34,591 bases of DNA from Clostridia bacterium (lineage in GTDB: Bacteria; Bacillota; Clostridia; Lachnospirales; Lachnospiraceae), in assembly GCA_026000755.1 (NCBI GenBank), contig BNZC01000014.1:1-34591 (forward strand), in the 5' to 3' direction. The position numbers and the translations under genes are program-made. Below the pieces are notes generated by a model. It was not told the origin of the DNA. It ran no database searches and worked only from the letters and a program-made list of their open reading frames with translations. Shown here in pieces: positions 17,959-25,888 of this stretch (positions are counted from its first letter, which is position 1; each line of letters begins with the position of its first letter).

Positions 17959-19470
17959 ATGAAACGAATCTACCGTGTCTACAAAAAGACCGTAAGTATC
18001 GTAAATGAAACGCCAATGCAGATGTATGAAAATCTGGTAGGAGATGCCACGGGATTTTTATTGGAAAGCTATGATAAAAATTATGACCGTTTCACCTTGT
18101 TTGGGAAAGAACCACAGGAGATTATTACCTCTCGGGAAAATGCCTTGGTCATTCAAACAAAGGACGGACAGAAACAGATTCGGGAGGGAAATCCACTTCA
18201 TCTTCTGAAAGAATATTACGATGAATTTGAAATCCGAAAGGACAATCGGGAATTGAACTTTTCGGGTGGTCTTACAGGCTGTGTGGGCTATGATTTTATC
18301 CGTTACACGGAATCCCTCCCGGATAATAATCCGGAAGAAATCGGAATCGAAACCATACAGATGATGCTTATGTCAAAATTTATTTTGGTGGATCATGTGG
18401 CGGAAACTCTAACGGGCGTTGTCTTAGAAGCAGATAACGAAGAGGGGAAGAGGCGGGCACTTCAGGAAGCGGAGGAGATGATTGATACGGCCCTTGGGCG
18501 GAGTGAGGGGGACTTCTCTCATGGAAATGCAGTACAGGCGAATGTGACAAAATCGGAGCAGACGTCCCTGCCGGAAACGAATCTGAATACAGCATCCAAA
18601 ACATCAGAGACAACCCGGACACCTTTACAGAATGCCGCCATCAAAGCCAAATCAGATACCATAGAATCTTACTGTGCAAAAGTCGAACAAATCAAGTCCT
18701 ACATCAGGGAGGGGCATATCTTCCAAACCGTCCTATCTCAAAGATGGGTGATTGAAACGGGGCGCAGCGGATTTGATTTATACAAGGAACTGCGAAAATT
18801 GAACCCATCGCCTTATTTGTATTATTTTCATTTTGAGGATTTTGAAGTCATTGGAAGTTCTCCGGAAATGTTGGTCAAACAGCAGCAGAACAGGGTCTAT
18901 ACCTGCCCCATTGCGGGAACCAGACCACGCGGTAAGGATGCGGTGGAGGATGCTTTCTTGCGAGATGAGTTGTTGGCGGATGAAAAAGAGCGGGCGGAAC
19001 ACGTCATGTTGGTGGATTTGGCAAGAAACGACATGGGGCGTATTTGCGAGTTTGGCACCGTTAAGGTGACGGAATTTATGCAGGTAAGGAATTATTCTCA
19101 TGTGATGCACATCGTTTCTATGGTGGAGGGACGAAAAAAAGAGGGATACCACCCCTTGGATTTGTTGTCCTCTTTTTTGCCTGCGGGAACCCTTAGCGGT
19201 GCGCCCAAGATTCGGGCAATGGAAATCATTGATGAATTAGAAACAAGCAGAAGAGGCTTGTACGCCGGTTCCACCGGTTATCTTGATTTTGGCGGCGACA
19301 TGGATTTTTGCATTACAATTCGGACGATGGTGAAGAAAGATAATTTGGTGTATTTGCAAGCAGGTGCCGGCATTGTAGCGGATTCTGTTCCGGAAATGGA
19401 ATACAAGGAATGCCTGAATAAGGTCATGGCATTAGCGAAAACCTTGGTGGGTGAAAATGGCGTGGAGTAA
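17959..19470 (+). CDS. trpE: Anthranilate synthase component I
   Basis: This 503-residue subunit makes anthranilate from chorismate with ammonia delivered by TrpG. The N-terminal tryptophan-feedback motif LLES is present in 'GFLLESYD'. Catalytic blocks are 'CPIAGTRPRGKD', 'DEKERAEHVMLVDLARND', 'LPAGTLSGAPKIRAMEII' and 'ADSVPEMEYKECLNKVMAL'. A low-complexity Ser/Thr-rich segment (about 185-225) interrupts the middle and is probably a surface loop. I chose ATG 17959 because GGGAGAA lies upstream; ATG 17926 is in frame but has no properly spaced site. First gene of the trp cluster; no T-box or TRAP-like leader is seen before it. Confidence 0.94.
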   Translation: MKRIYRVYKKTVSIVNETPMQMYENLVGDATGFLLESYDKNYDRFTLFGKEPQEIITSRENALVIQTKDGQKQIREGNPLHLLKEYYDEFEIRKDNRELNFSGGLTGCVGYDFIRYTESLPDNNPEEIGIETIQMMLMSKFILVDHVAETLTGVVLEADNEEGKRRALQEAEEMIDTALGRSEGDFSHGNAVQANVTKSEQTSLPETNLNTASKTSETTRTPLQNAAIKAKSDTIESYCAKVEQIKSYIREGHIFQTVLSQRWVIETGRSGFDLYKELRKLNPSPYLYYFHFEDFEVIGSSPEMLVKQQQNRVYTCPIAGTRPRGKDAVEDAFLRDELLADEKERAEHVMLVDLARNDMGRICEFGTVKVTEFMQVRNYSHVMHIVSMVEGRKKEGYHPLDLLSSFLPAGTLSGAPKIRAMEIIDELETSRRGLYAGSTGYLDFGGDMDFCITIRTMVKKDNLVYLQAGAGIVADSVPEMEYKECLNKVMALAKTLVGENGVE

Positions 19471-19477
19471 GACCTGT

Positions 19478-19500
19478 TTATCGAAACGACGTTTCGGTAA
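19478..19500 (+). other. Hairpin in the trpE-trpG gap
   Basis: TTATCGAAAC and GTTTCGGTAA form a 10-bp stem with one G-U pair and a GAC loop, 8 bp after the trpE stop. It is followed by a weaker GGGGC/GCTCC hairpin. It may stabilise or modulate the trpE/trpG transcript. The CGAAAC/GTTTCGG theme resembles the CTTACCGAAC hairpin inside the MITE-like element. Confidence 0.45.
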
Positions 19501-19544
19501 GAGGGGCATTTTTGCTCCGTCAATCGGATTAGGAGGTTTTACAA

Positions 19545-20114
19545 TTGATACTTTTAATTGATAATTACGATTCGTTTACCTATAATCTATACCAATATAT
19601 GGGGATTTTTACGGAAGAAATTACGGTGGTACGAAATGACAAGATTACAATTGGAGAAATTAAGATCTTGGCTCCCTCCGGCATCCTCATTTCCCCTGGT
19701 CCCAAAAGTCCAAAAGAGGCAGGCATTTGTGTAGAGGCGGTGAAGCAGTTTGCGGGACAGATACCGATTTTAGGCATTTGTCTGGGACATCAATGTATCG
19801 GGGAGGCATTTGGCGGTACGGTTTCTTATGCAAAGAAATTATACCATGGCAAACAGTCTGTGATTACCCACACCGAAGCAGGGATTTTTTCCGGCATACC
19901 AAGCCCCATTAAGGTTGCAAGATACCACTCGCTGGCGGTTTTAGAGGAAGATTTGCCGGACTGTTTGTCTGTTATTGCACAAACAGAGGATGGAGAAATC
20001 ATGGGACTGCGCCATAAGGAATATCCTGTGACGGGTTTGCAGTTTCACCCGGAGTCCATTTATACGGAGCATGGGAAACGGATTGTGGAGAATTTTATCA
20101 GAGGAGTTATGTAA
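19545..20114 (+). CDS. trpG: Anthranilate synthase component II (glutamine amidotransferase)
   Basis: This 189-residue class I glutamine amidotransferase supplies ammonia to TrpE. The catalytic triad is visible as C79 (GICLGHQ) with His and Glu in 'LQFHPES'. It starts at TTG 19545: AGGAGG is exactly 8 nt upstream and the family's N-terminus 'MILLIDNYDSFTYNL' begins there. No ATG fits, so a TTG start is well supported. Its last 13 codons and stop are repeated, slightly decayed, 78 bp downstream before trpC. Confidence 0.94.
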   Translation: MILLIDNYDSFTYNLYQYMGIFTEEITVVRNDKITIGEIKILAPSGILISPGPKSPKEAGICVEAVKQFAGQIPILGICLGHQCIGEAFGGTVSYAKKLYHGKQSVITHTEAGIFSGIPSPIKVARYHSLAVLEEDLPDCLSVIAQTEDGEIMGLRHKEYPVTGLQFHPESIYTEHGKRIVENFIRGVM

Positions 20115-20223
20115 GTATAATTCGGGAAAAATTGCGAGAGATATAAACAAGTGAAACGAATTGCAGAGAATTTTATCAGAGGAGTTATGTAAGTATGATA
20201 CTGGAAAAAATTGTAATAGATAA
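20076..20223 (+). repeat. Degenerate 78-bp tandem duplication at the trpG/trpC junction
   Basis: Two copies start at 20076 and 20154. A core of 31 bp (20088-20118 and 20166-20196) is identical. Copy 1 is the real end of trpG (RIVENFIRGVM-stop). Copy 2 is a vestige reading RIAENFIRGVM-stop and carries the GAGGAG site and the start used by trpC. In copy 1 the matching trpC start has decayed to ATA. Confidence 0.88.
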
Positions 20224-20974
20224 AGAAGCACGTTTAGTCGAGCAGAAAAAACAGTGTAGTCCCCTTTCCATGAAGCAATTGGCGGAAGAAACAAAGCCAC
20301 ATCCGGCAGATTTTTACCAGGCTTTGCAGCAGGAGGGACTGTCTATTATCGGAGAATTTAAGAAAGCCTCCCCCAGTCTTGGAACCATTCCGGAGCAAAT
20401 TCCCTTGGAAGAGAGGATACGTGCATACAACGAGTCGGTGGATGCCATATCCTGTTTGACCGAAGAGGATCATTTCTTAGGCTCTGCGGAGGACTTGCAA
20501 AAGGTAAGGCAATTGACAGAGCTGCCTATTTTGCGTAAGGATTTTATGATTGACGAGTATCAGTTTTATGAAGCGAAGTACATCGGGGCAAATGGGGTAC
20601 TGCTGATTGCCGCCATTTTGGAGGACGTGCGTCTTCGGGCTTTTTATCAGTTGGCAAAAGAATTGAGTCTTGCTCCACTTGTAGAAGTCCATGATGAATG
20701 GGAAATGGAGCGTGCCTTGTACTTCGAGGCGGACATTATCGGGATCAATAACCGTAATTTACGTGACTTTACGATTCGCTTGGAAACAACGGCACGTTTG
20801 GCGAAACAGGCACAGGGTAGCGAAGCTTTACTGGTGTCGGAGAGCGGTATTGTAACAGATGAGGATGTGAATTTCTTGAAAGATTGCGAGGTGGATGCCT
20901 TTTTAATCGGTAGGGCACTGATGGAATCGAAGTCACCGAAGGCGTTGGCAAAGCGGTGGAAAGAAAGCACTTGA
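20195..20974 (+). CDS. trpC: Indole-3-glycerol phosphate synthase
   Basis: This 259-residue TIM-barrel enzyme closes the indole ring in tryptophan synthesis. Signature blocks are 'IIGEFKKASPSLG' (catalytic Lys), 'LRKDFMIDEYQFYEAK' (catalytic Lys), 'LVEVHDEWEM' (catalytic Glu), 'IGINNRNLRDF', 'LVSESGI' and 'FLIGRALM'. ATG 20195 follows GAGGAG at a spacing of about 10 nt, both within the duplicated junction. trpD, which normally lies between trpG and trpC, is missing here. Confidence 0.94.
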   Translation: MILEKIVIDKEARLVEQKKQCSPLSMKQLAEETKPHPADFYQALQQEGLSIIGEFKKASPSLGTIPEQIPLEERIRAYNESVDAISCLTEEDHFLGSAEDLQKVRQLTELPILRKDFMIDEYQFYEAKYIGANGVLLIAAILEDVRLRAFYQLAKELSLAPLVEVHDEWEMERALYFEADIIGINNRNLRDFTIRLETTARLAKQAQGSEALLVSESGIVTDEDVNFLKDCEVDAFLIGRALMESKSPKALAKRWKEST

Positions 20975-21059
20975 CGGTCAGGGGGTACAGCACCTTAGTT
21001 AAGGAACTTTCTTGAATATGCCGGAGAATCGGTCGGACAGATGTGTGGAAGGGTTAATC

Positions 21060-21764
21060 ATGGAGTATCAACCAAAAATCAAAATCTGCGGCTTGACACG
21101 AGAAATTGAAGCAGATTATCTGAATGAATTTCAGGTGGATTACGCAGGTTTTGTTTTTTTTGAGAAGAGCAAGCGTAATATTTCCATGGAAAAAGCATTG
21201 AAAATAAAAAAATGTTTGGCACTCCATATCAAAACCGTGGCAGTTACGGTAGAACCGGAAGAAAGCTTGTGGCGAGAAATAGAAGCCGCAGGTTTTGACG
21301 TGATACAGGTACATCAGGGGAAAGAGATAGTGCCGGAACAAAATGATCCACCCACTCTCCGAAAGGATTTATTTTCCTATTGGGATACGCCTGCGGGTAT
21401 TGTATTACTTAAACAGGGTAAGCTTCCAATTTGGCAGGCAGTGAATGTGTCAGAAGCAAATAATGAACAAATTGTTACTACCATGCAATATGCAACAAAC
21501 CGAATCTGCGGCTATGTCTTAGATGGGCCAAAGGCAGGCAGCGGACAGGCTTTTTCCTGGGAGGAATTTCCGAAAGAGTTTTACCAAGAAAAAGGAGATA
21601 AGCTATTTATATTAGCAGGCGGATTGCATACAGGCAATGTGGAAGCCGCAATCAAAAGCTTACATCCTGATGTGGTAGATGTAAGCTCCGGGGTGGAGGG
21701 CGATACAGGAAAGAGTAAGGAGAAAATCGGGGAATTTGTTGCTGGGGTTAGGCGAATGTTTTGA
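21060..21764 (+). CDS. trpF: Phosphoribosylanthranilate isomerase
   Basis: This 234-residue TIM-barrel isomerase acts before TrpC in tryptophan synthesis. It has 'KICGLTR' (catalytic Cys), 'DYAGFVFFEKSKRNI', 'VIQVHQG', 'YVLDGPKAGSGQAF' (catalytic Asp) and 'LAGGLHTGNVEAAI...DVSSGVE'. ATG 21060 has GGAAGGG upstream; the frame extends back to a TTG at 21012 but without motifs. It is the last trp gene in the window: trpB and trpA, normally next, are replaced by a YgiQ-type gene. Confidence 0.93.
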   Translation: MEYQPKIKICGLTREIEADYLNEFQVDYAGFVFFEKSKRNISMEKALKIKKCLALHIKTVAVTVEPEESLWREIEAAGFDVIQVHQGKEIVPEQNDPPTLRKDLFSYWDTPAGIVLLKQGKLPIWQAVNVSEANNEQIVTTMQYATNRICGYVLDGPKAGSGQAFSWEEFPKEFYQEKGDKLFILAGGLHTGNVEAAIKSLHPDVVDVSSGVEGDTGKSKEKIGEFVAGVRRMF

Positions 21765-21794
21765 TAAACAGAACAGAAAGGCAGAGGTCATGCC

Positions 21795-23903
21795 ATGAAT
21801 AACTATTTACCAATCAGTCGAGCTGATATGGAAGAGCGGGGCATCACGCAATTTGATTTTGTTTACATTATCGGTGATGCCTATGTGGATCACCCCTCCT
21901 TTGGACCTGCCATTATCAGCCGTGTTTTGGAGGATAAGGGTTATTCGGTGGGGATCATTGCTCAGCCCGACTGGAACGATGACAAGAGCATAGATATTTA
22001 CGGTGAGCCTCGTTTGGCATTTCTGGTCTGTTCCGGAAATATGGATTCCATGGTAAATCACTATTCGGTTTCCAAGAAACGGCGGGAGCGGGATGCCTAT
22101 ACCCCCGGGGGTGTAGCAGGTAAACGACCGGATTATGCCGTGAGCGTGTACTGCCGACTGATCCGAAAATCCTATCCGGATGCGCCCATTGTCATTGGCG
22201 GAATTGAAGCCAGCCTTCGGAGATTTGCCCATTACGATTACTGGTCAGATTCCTTAAAGCCCTCTGTTTTGATGGAATCCGGTGCAGATCTGCTGTTGTA
22301 TGGCATGGGGGAGCGTAGTATAGCGGAAGTGGCATATGCCTTAAATAATGGGATTTCCGTGGCGGACATCAGCTTTGTGGCGGGAACTTCCTATCGATTA
22401 AAGAACAAGGATATGCTGTATCAATCAGATGGGGATAGTAGTTCTGATGAGAGAACATCCGATCATCTAAAAAACAAGAATCTATTGTATCAATCCGCCG
22501 GGCAGGATTCACAAGAATGGGGGGGGGTATTAAATCGGGAACTGATTTTTCTGCCCTCTTATGCAAAATTACGGAAAGATAAGAAAAACTATGCAGACAG
22601 CTTTGAAATCCAATACAAAAACACGGATCCATTTTCGGGCAAACGCCTTGTAGAGGAATATGAAAATGGGGCATTGGTGGTGCAAAATCCGCCTGCCATG
22701 CCCCTTAGTCAGCGGCAGATGGATCAAGTCTATGCCTTACCTTATATGAGAAATTATCACCCTTCCTATGAAGTACTTGGCGGCATACCTGCTATAGAGG
22801 AAGTGAAATTCAGCTTAATCAGCAGCCGGGGGTGCTTTGGGGGCTGCAATTTTTGTGCCCTTAGTTTTCATCAAGGGCGAATCATACAAAGCAGAAGTCA
22901 TGCCTCCATTTTGGCGGAATCAGAGCTTCTCACAGAGGACGAGGACTTTAAGGGTTATATTCATGATGTGGGAGGACCCACCGCAAATTTCCGTGAACCC
23001 TCTTGCGAGAAACAATTAAAAGAGGGGATCTGTATAAATAAACGATGTCTGTTTCCGGAACCTTGTAAGAATCTCAAGGCAAGTCACGCAGATTATCTCT
23101 CCCTCTTGCGGAAACTGAGGAAATTGCCAAAAGTCAAAAAAGTATTTATCCGCTCGGGTATCCGTTATGATTACCTGATGGCGGATGCCGACAAAAGTTT
23201 TTTTCGGGAACTGGTGGAACACCATGTGAGTGGACAGCTAAAGGTAGCACCGGAGCATATTGCAGATGGGGTGCTTGTGCAAATGGGCAAGCCAAAATCA
23301 GCAGAATATCTGCGTTTTGTGCGAGCCTATCAAATGTGGAACGAGAAATTGCACAAAAACCAATATTTGGTTCCCTATATGATGTCCTCACATCCGGGAT
23401 CCGGACTAAAAGAAGCCATAGAACTGGCGGAATATTTTCGGGACATTCGTCATATGCCCGAACAGGTGCAGGATTTTTATCCCACGCCGTCTACCGTGTC
23501 CACCTGCATTTACTATACAGGCATTGACCCATTTACGAAACAGGCGGTTTATGTGGCGAAGAATCCCCACGAAAAAGCCATGCAACGCGCCCTAATTCAA
23601 TATCGCAATCCGAAAAACTATCATCTGGTGGCGGAAGCCCTTAAAATTGCCGGCAGGGAAGATTTGATCGGTTATGGGAAATATTGTTTGATTCGCCCCA
23701 GGGAAGAGGGGGGGAAGAGAAATGATAAAAGCGATAGAAGTAATCGGGGAAAAGGTAAGGAAAAAAGGACATGTACGGGTGGTAATGAGAAAAAGAAAAG
23801 CACTAGTCAGAAGTTAGACCAGGATGGGAAATCACGGCATAGTCAAAATCAAAATCAAAACAAGAAAAAAACCATCCGAACTGTACACAAAAAGAAAAAG
23901 TAA
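21795..23903 (+). CDS. YgiQ family radical SAM protein
   Basis: This 702-residue protein belongs to the YgiQ/UPF0313 radical SAM family. The [4Fe-4S] motif is 'SRGCFGGCNFCAL' (CxxxCxxC). An N-terminal cobalamin-binding-like region precedes it ('VYIIGDAYVDHPSFG', 'VIGGIEASLRRFAHYDYW'). Later blocks include 'KVFIRSGIRYDYL', 'LKVAPEHIADGVL' and 'QVQDFYPTPSTVSTCIYYTG'. The last ~60 residues are a Lys/Arg/Asn/Gln-rich tail. Two near repeats, LKNKDMLYQSDG and LKNKNLLYQSAG, lie 23 residues apart, and a G9 tract (22519-22527) follows. The reaction catalysed is not known. Its stop is followed by an AAGGAAA ribosome site now separated from the next gene by an insertion. Confidence 0.92.
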   Translation: MNNYLPISRADMEERGITQFDFVYIIGDAYVDHPSFGPAIISRVLEDKGYSVGIIAQPDWNDDKSIDIYGEPRLAFLVCSGNMDSMVNHYSVSKKRRERDAYTPGGVAGKRPDYAVSVYCRLIRKSYPDAPIVIGGIEASLRRFAHYDYWSDSLKPSVLMESGADLLLYGMGERSIAEVAYALNNGISVADISFVAGTSYRLKNKDMLYQSDGDSSSDERTSDHLKNKNLLYQSAGQDSQEWGGVLNRELIFLPSYAKLRKDKKNYADSFEIQYKNTDPFSGKRLVEEYENGALVVQNPPAMPLSQRQMDQVYALPYMRNYHPSYEVLGGIPAIEEVKFSLISSRGCFGGCNFCALSFHQGRIIQSRSHASILAESELLTEDEDFKGYIHDVGGPTANFREPSCEKQLKEGICINKRCLFPEPCKNLKASHADYLSLLRKLRKLPKVKKVFIRSGIRYDYLMADADKSFFRELVEHHVSGQLKVAPEHIADGVLVQMGKPKSAEYLRFVRAYQMWNEKLHKNQYLVPYMMSSHPGSGLKEAIELAEYFRDIRHMPEQVQDFYPTPSTVSTCIYYTGIDPFTKQAVYVAKNPHEKAMQRALIQYRNPKNYHLVAEALKIAGREDLIGYGKYCLIRPREEGGKRNDKSDRSNRGKGKEKRTCTGGNEKKKSTSQKLDQDGKSRHSQNQNQNKKKTIRTVHKKKK
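22398..22502 (+). repeat. In-frame degenerate 69-bp tandem duplication in ygiQ
   Basis: Codons for LKNKDMLYQSDG start at 22398 and for LKNKNLLYQSAG at 22467, exactly 23 codons apart. The duplication adds a polar Ser/Asp-rich loop to a region not needed for the radical SAM core. It resembles in size the duplications at the trpG/trpC junction and at 24109. Confidence 0.65.
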
Positions 23904-23914
23904 GGAAAGCCATC

Positions 23915-24100
23915 GTTACTATTCACAGTTCCTGTGAAAGCAACAATTGTGCACGGGACACCTTACCGAACAAAGAACGTTCGGTAAGTATCGCCCTAAA
24001 AAACAGGGCTTAATCGCAAAAAAATGCGATTTGGCGCATGACTTAATCGGGTTTTTCTTCGAAAAACGCCTCTCGGAACGGTTCAACCGTGAATAGTAAC
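23915..24100. mobile_element. MITE-like element, 186 bp, with 12-bp terminal inverted repeats and 8-bp target duplication
   Basis: The ends are GTTACTATTCAC (23915-23926) and GTGAATAGTAAC (24089-24100), a perfect 12-bp inverted repeat. Both flanks carry the same 8 bp, AAGCCATC (23907-23914 and 24101-24108), a typical target-site duplication. There is no coding capacity. The inside is packed with hairpins: CTTACCGAAC/GTTCGGTAAG, GCCCT/AGGGC, AATCGCA/TGCGATT, GTTTTTC/GAAAAAC and ACGGT/ACCGT. It sits between an AAGGAAA site after ygiQ and an ATG at 24109. A 53-bp core (24020-24072) recurs at 28153-28205 in reverse orientation. The transposase source is not in the window. Confidence 0.85.
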
Positions 24101-24108
24101 AAGCCATC

Positions 24109-24147
24109 ATGCAAAAATTCACCATCCAAATCAATGAGGCAGATTAA
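24109..24147 (+). pseudogene. Vestigial duplicate of the pseudouridine synthase gene start
   Basis: Starting at ATG 24109, 12 codons read MQKFTIQINEAD then stop. They copy the start of the functional gene 75 bp downstream (MQKFTIQTNEAG). Similarity continues past the stop to about 24161 (TTTTGATAAA against CTTCGATAAA). Removing the MITE-like element and one target copy would place AAGGAAA 6 nt before this ATG, so it may once have been the true start. Confidence 0.8.
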
Positions 24148-24183
24148 CCTTTTGATAAAACAAAGCTGTTAAGGAGATTCGCA

Positions 24184-25257
24184 ATGCAAAAATTCACCAT
24201 CCAAACCAATGAAGCAGGTCAACGCTTCGATAAATACCTGAAAAAACGCTTGCCACTAGCTCCAAGCAGTTTCCTTCATAAAATGTTGCGAAAGAAGAAC
24301 ATCACCTTAAATGGCAAGAAATCCGAGGGTTCAGAAAAGCTAAGCATAAATGATGAGGTTACCTTATTTTTTAGTGAAGAAACCTATTTGAAATTTACAG
24401 AGGGACAGACAGAGGAACAGAGGTCGGAGCAGGAAAAAAACGCATCCTTTCAAAACAACAATGCTTCTTCCAATACAATGTTATTGGAGCGTTATCCCAA
24501 AACCAATCTTGTTATTCTTTATGAAAATCAAGATTTCCTTGCCATCAACAAACCCTTTGGTATGTTATCCCAAAAGGCAAAGTCTGAAGATGTTTCTGCA
24601 AATGAATACATCATTGCTTATTTATTGGATACAGGTGCCATCTGTTTAGAGGAGCTGCGAACCTTTAAGCCCTCTGTGGTAAATCGCTTAGACCGAAATA
24701 CCACCGGCATTCTACTTGCGGGAAAGAGCCTAAAGGGTATACAACTGCTATCTGCCGCCTTAAAAAACCGTGAGGTGGAGAAATATTACCAATGCTTGGT
24801 TACGGGGAGGATAGAGAAAGACTTTCTCCTGGAGGGTTGGCTGTCAAAGGATACGCAGGAGAACCGTGTGAATATTAAGGAGAAAGAATTTCCCGGAACA
24901 AGCTATGTGAAAACAGGGATTACCCCCTTAAAGCTAGGCAAGGATTACACCCTACTGGAAGTTCGTATTTTCACAGGACGGACGCATCAGATTCGAGCCC
25001 ATTTGGCATCCATTTCTCATGCCGTGATCGGTGATAGAAAATATGGGAAAGAAGAGGTGAACCGCTTTTTTGCAAGAAAATACGGAGTGCGACGTCAGTT
25101 GCTTCATGCGGCAAGGGTGGTGTTGCCTGGTGGTTTAGACTTTGTGCAGACGAAAGAAGGCAGTTTGGGAAGTTCCGGCAAAAAACTGGAAATTCTGGCG
25201 GAGTTGCCACAGGATATGAAAAAAGTGTTGAAACAACTGGGGATAGCCGGGGAGTAA
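24184..25257 (+). CDS. RluA family 23S rRNA-type pseudouridine synthase
   Basis: This 357-residue enzyme of the RluA/RluC/RluD family converts uridine to pseudouridine in RNA. An S4-type RNA-binding domain occupies about 1-65. After a Gln/Asn/Glu-rich linker (about 75-100, possibly expanded) the catalytic domain follows. Catalytic Asp is D170 in 'VVNRLDRNTTGILLAGKS'. Other blocks are 'INKPFGMLSQ', 'KYYQCLVTGRI' and 'LLEVRIFTGRTHQIRAHLA'. ATG 24184 has AAGGAGA 7 nt upstream. The exact target base cannot be read from sequence. A decayed copy of its start and a MITE-like insertion lie just upstream. recU follows after 48 bp. Confidence 0.9.
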   Translation: MQKFTIQTNEAGQRFDKYLKKRLPLAPSSFLHKMLRKKNITLNGKKSEGSEKLSINDEVTLFFSEETYLKFTEGQTEEQRSEQEKNASFQNNNASSNTMLLERYPKTNLVILYENQDFLAINKPFGMLSQKAKSEDVSANEYIIAYLLDTGAICLEELRTFKPSVVNRLDRNTTGILLAGKSLKGIQLLSAALKNREVEKYYQCLVTGRIEKDFLLEGWLSKDTQENRVNIKEKEFPGTSYVKTGITPLKLGKDYTLLEVRIFTGRTHQIRAHLASISHAVIGDRKYGKEEVNRFFARKYGVRRQLLHAARVVLPGGLDFVQTKEGSLGSSGKKLEILAELPQDMKKVLKQLGIAGE

Positions 25258-25305
25258 CAGAAAAGCATGAATGCCACCAAGCAGAACTGTTTTTAGGAGA
25301 AAGTT

Positions 25306-25836
25306 ATGGCAACTTGGAATAGTCGAGGATTAAGAGGTTCGGTACTGGAAGAATTTGTCAATCGAAGTAATGACAAATATTTAGAATGCGGGCTTGCCCT
25401 CATTCAAAAGATACCGACACCCATCACACCCATTACGATTGATAAGGAGAGCCGTCACATTACGTTGGCTTATTTTGAACAAAAAAGTACGGTGGATTAC
25501 ATCGGAGTGGTACAGGGAATACCTGTTTGTTTTGATGCAAAGGAATGCAAGAGTGATACCTTTCCCCTCCGCAATATACACGAACATCAGCTTGCCTTTA
25601 TGGAAACATTTGAAAAACAGGGGGGGGTATCTTTTTTGCTTTTGTTTTTCACCCATCGAGATTCCTTTTACTATCTGCGTTTTCAGGAATTAAACAAATT
25701 TTGGAAACGAGGAAAAGAGGGTGGTCGAAAAAGCTTTCTCTACGAGGAATTGAGTCAAGATTATTTCTTGCACTCCACAGGGGGTGTGATGATTCCGTAT
25801 TTGGAAGCACTGCAGAAGGATTTACAGGAACGGTAA
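25306..25836 (+). CDS. recU: Holliday junction resolvase RecU
   Basis: This 176-residue nuclease cleaves four-way junctions in recombination and chromosome segregation in Firmicutes. Motifs include 'NSRGLRGSVLEEFVNRSN' at the N-terminus, 'IQKIPTPITPI', 'AYFEQKSTVDYIGVVQG' (catalytic Asp) and 'VCFDAKECK' (catalytic Glu and Lys), with 'HEHQLAFMETFEKQGGVSFLLLFF'. Length is slightly below the B. subtilis protein. The gene is preceded by TTTTTAGGAGA. It carries a G8 tract (25620-25627) in the coding sequence. ponA, its partner in Bacillus, is not adjacent. Confidence 0.93.
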   Translation: MATWNSRGLRGSVLEEFVNRSNDKYLECGLALIQKIPTPITPITIDKESRHITLAYFEQKSTVDYIGVVQGIPVCFDAKECKSDTFPLRNIHEHQLAFMETFEKQGGVSFLLLFFTHRDSFYYLRFQELNKFWKRGKEGGRKSFLYEELSQDYFLHSTGGVMIPYLEALQKDLQER

Positions 25837-25859
25837 GAAAAATTTAACCGAAAAAAAAC

Positions 25860-25888
25860 TTGCACTGCGTTGTAAGTTGTGATACAAT
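25860..25888 (+). promoter_or_regulatory. Strong promoter before repeat A copy 2 and tRNA-Gly
   Basis: TTGCAC (25860-25865), a 17-bp spacer and TACAAT (25883-25888) match the sigma-A consensus closely. Transcription would begin about where the first hairpin of repeat A starts and then run into tRNA-Gly. It is the only plausible promoter for the tRNA. Confidence 0.7.

Noticed and set aside
23915..24100. CRISPR-like or tRNA-like reading of the structured ygiQ-rluA gap
   Set aside because: There are no regularly spaced direct repeats and no cloverleaf; terminal inverted repeats with an 8-bp target duplication explain it better.
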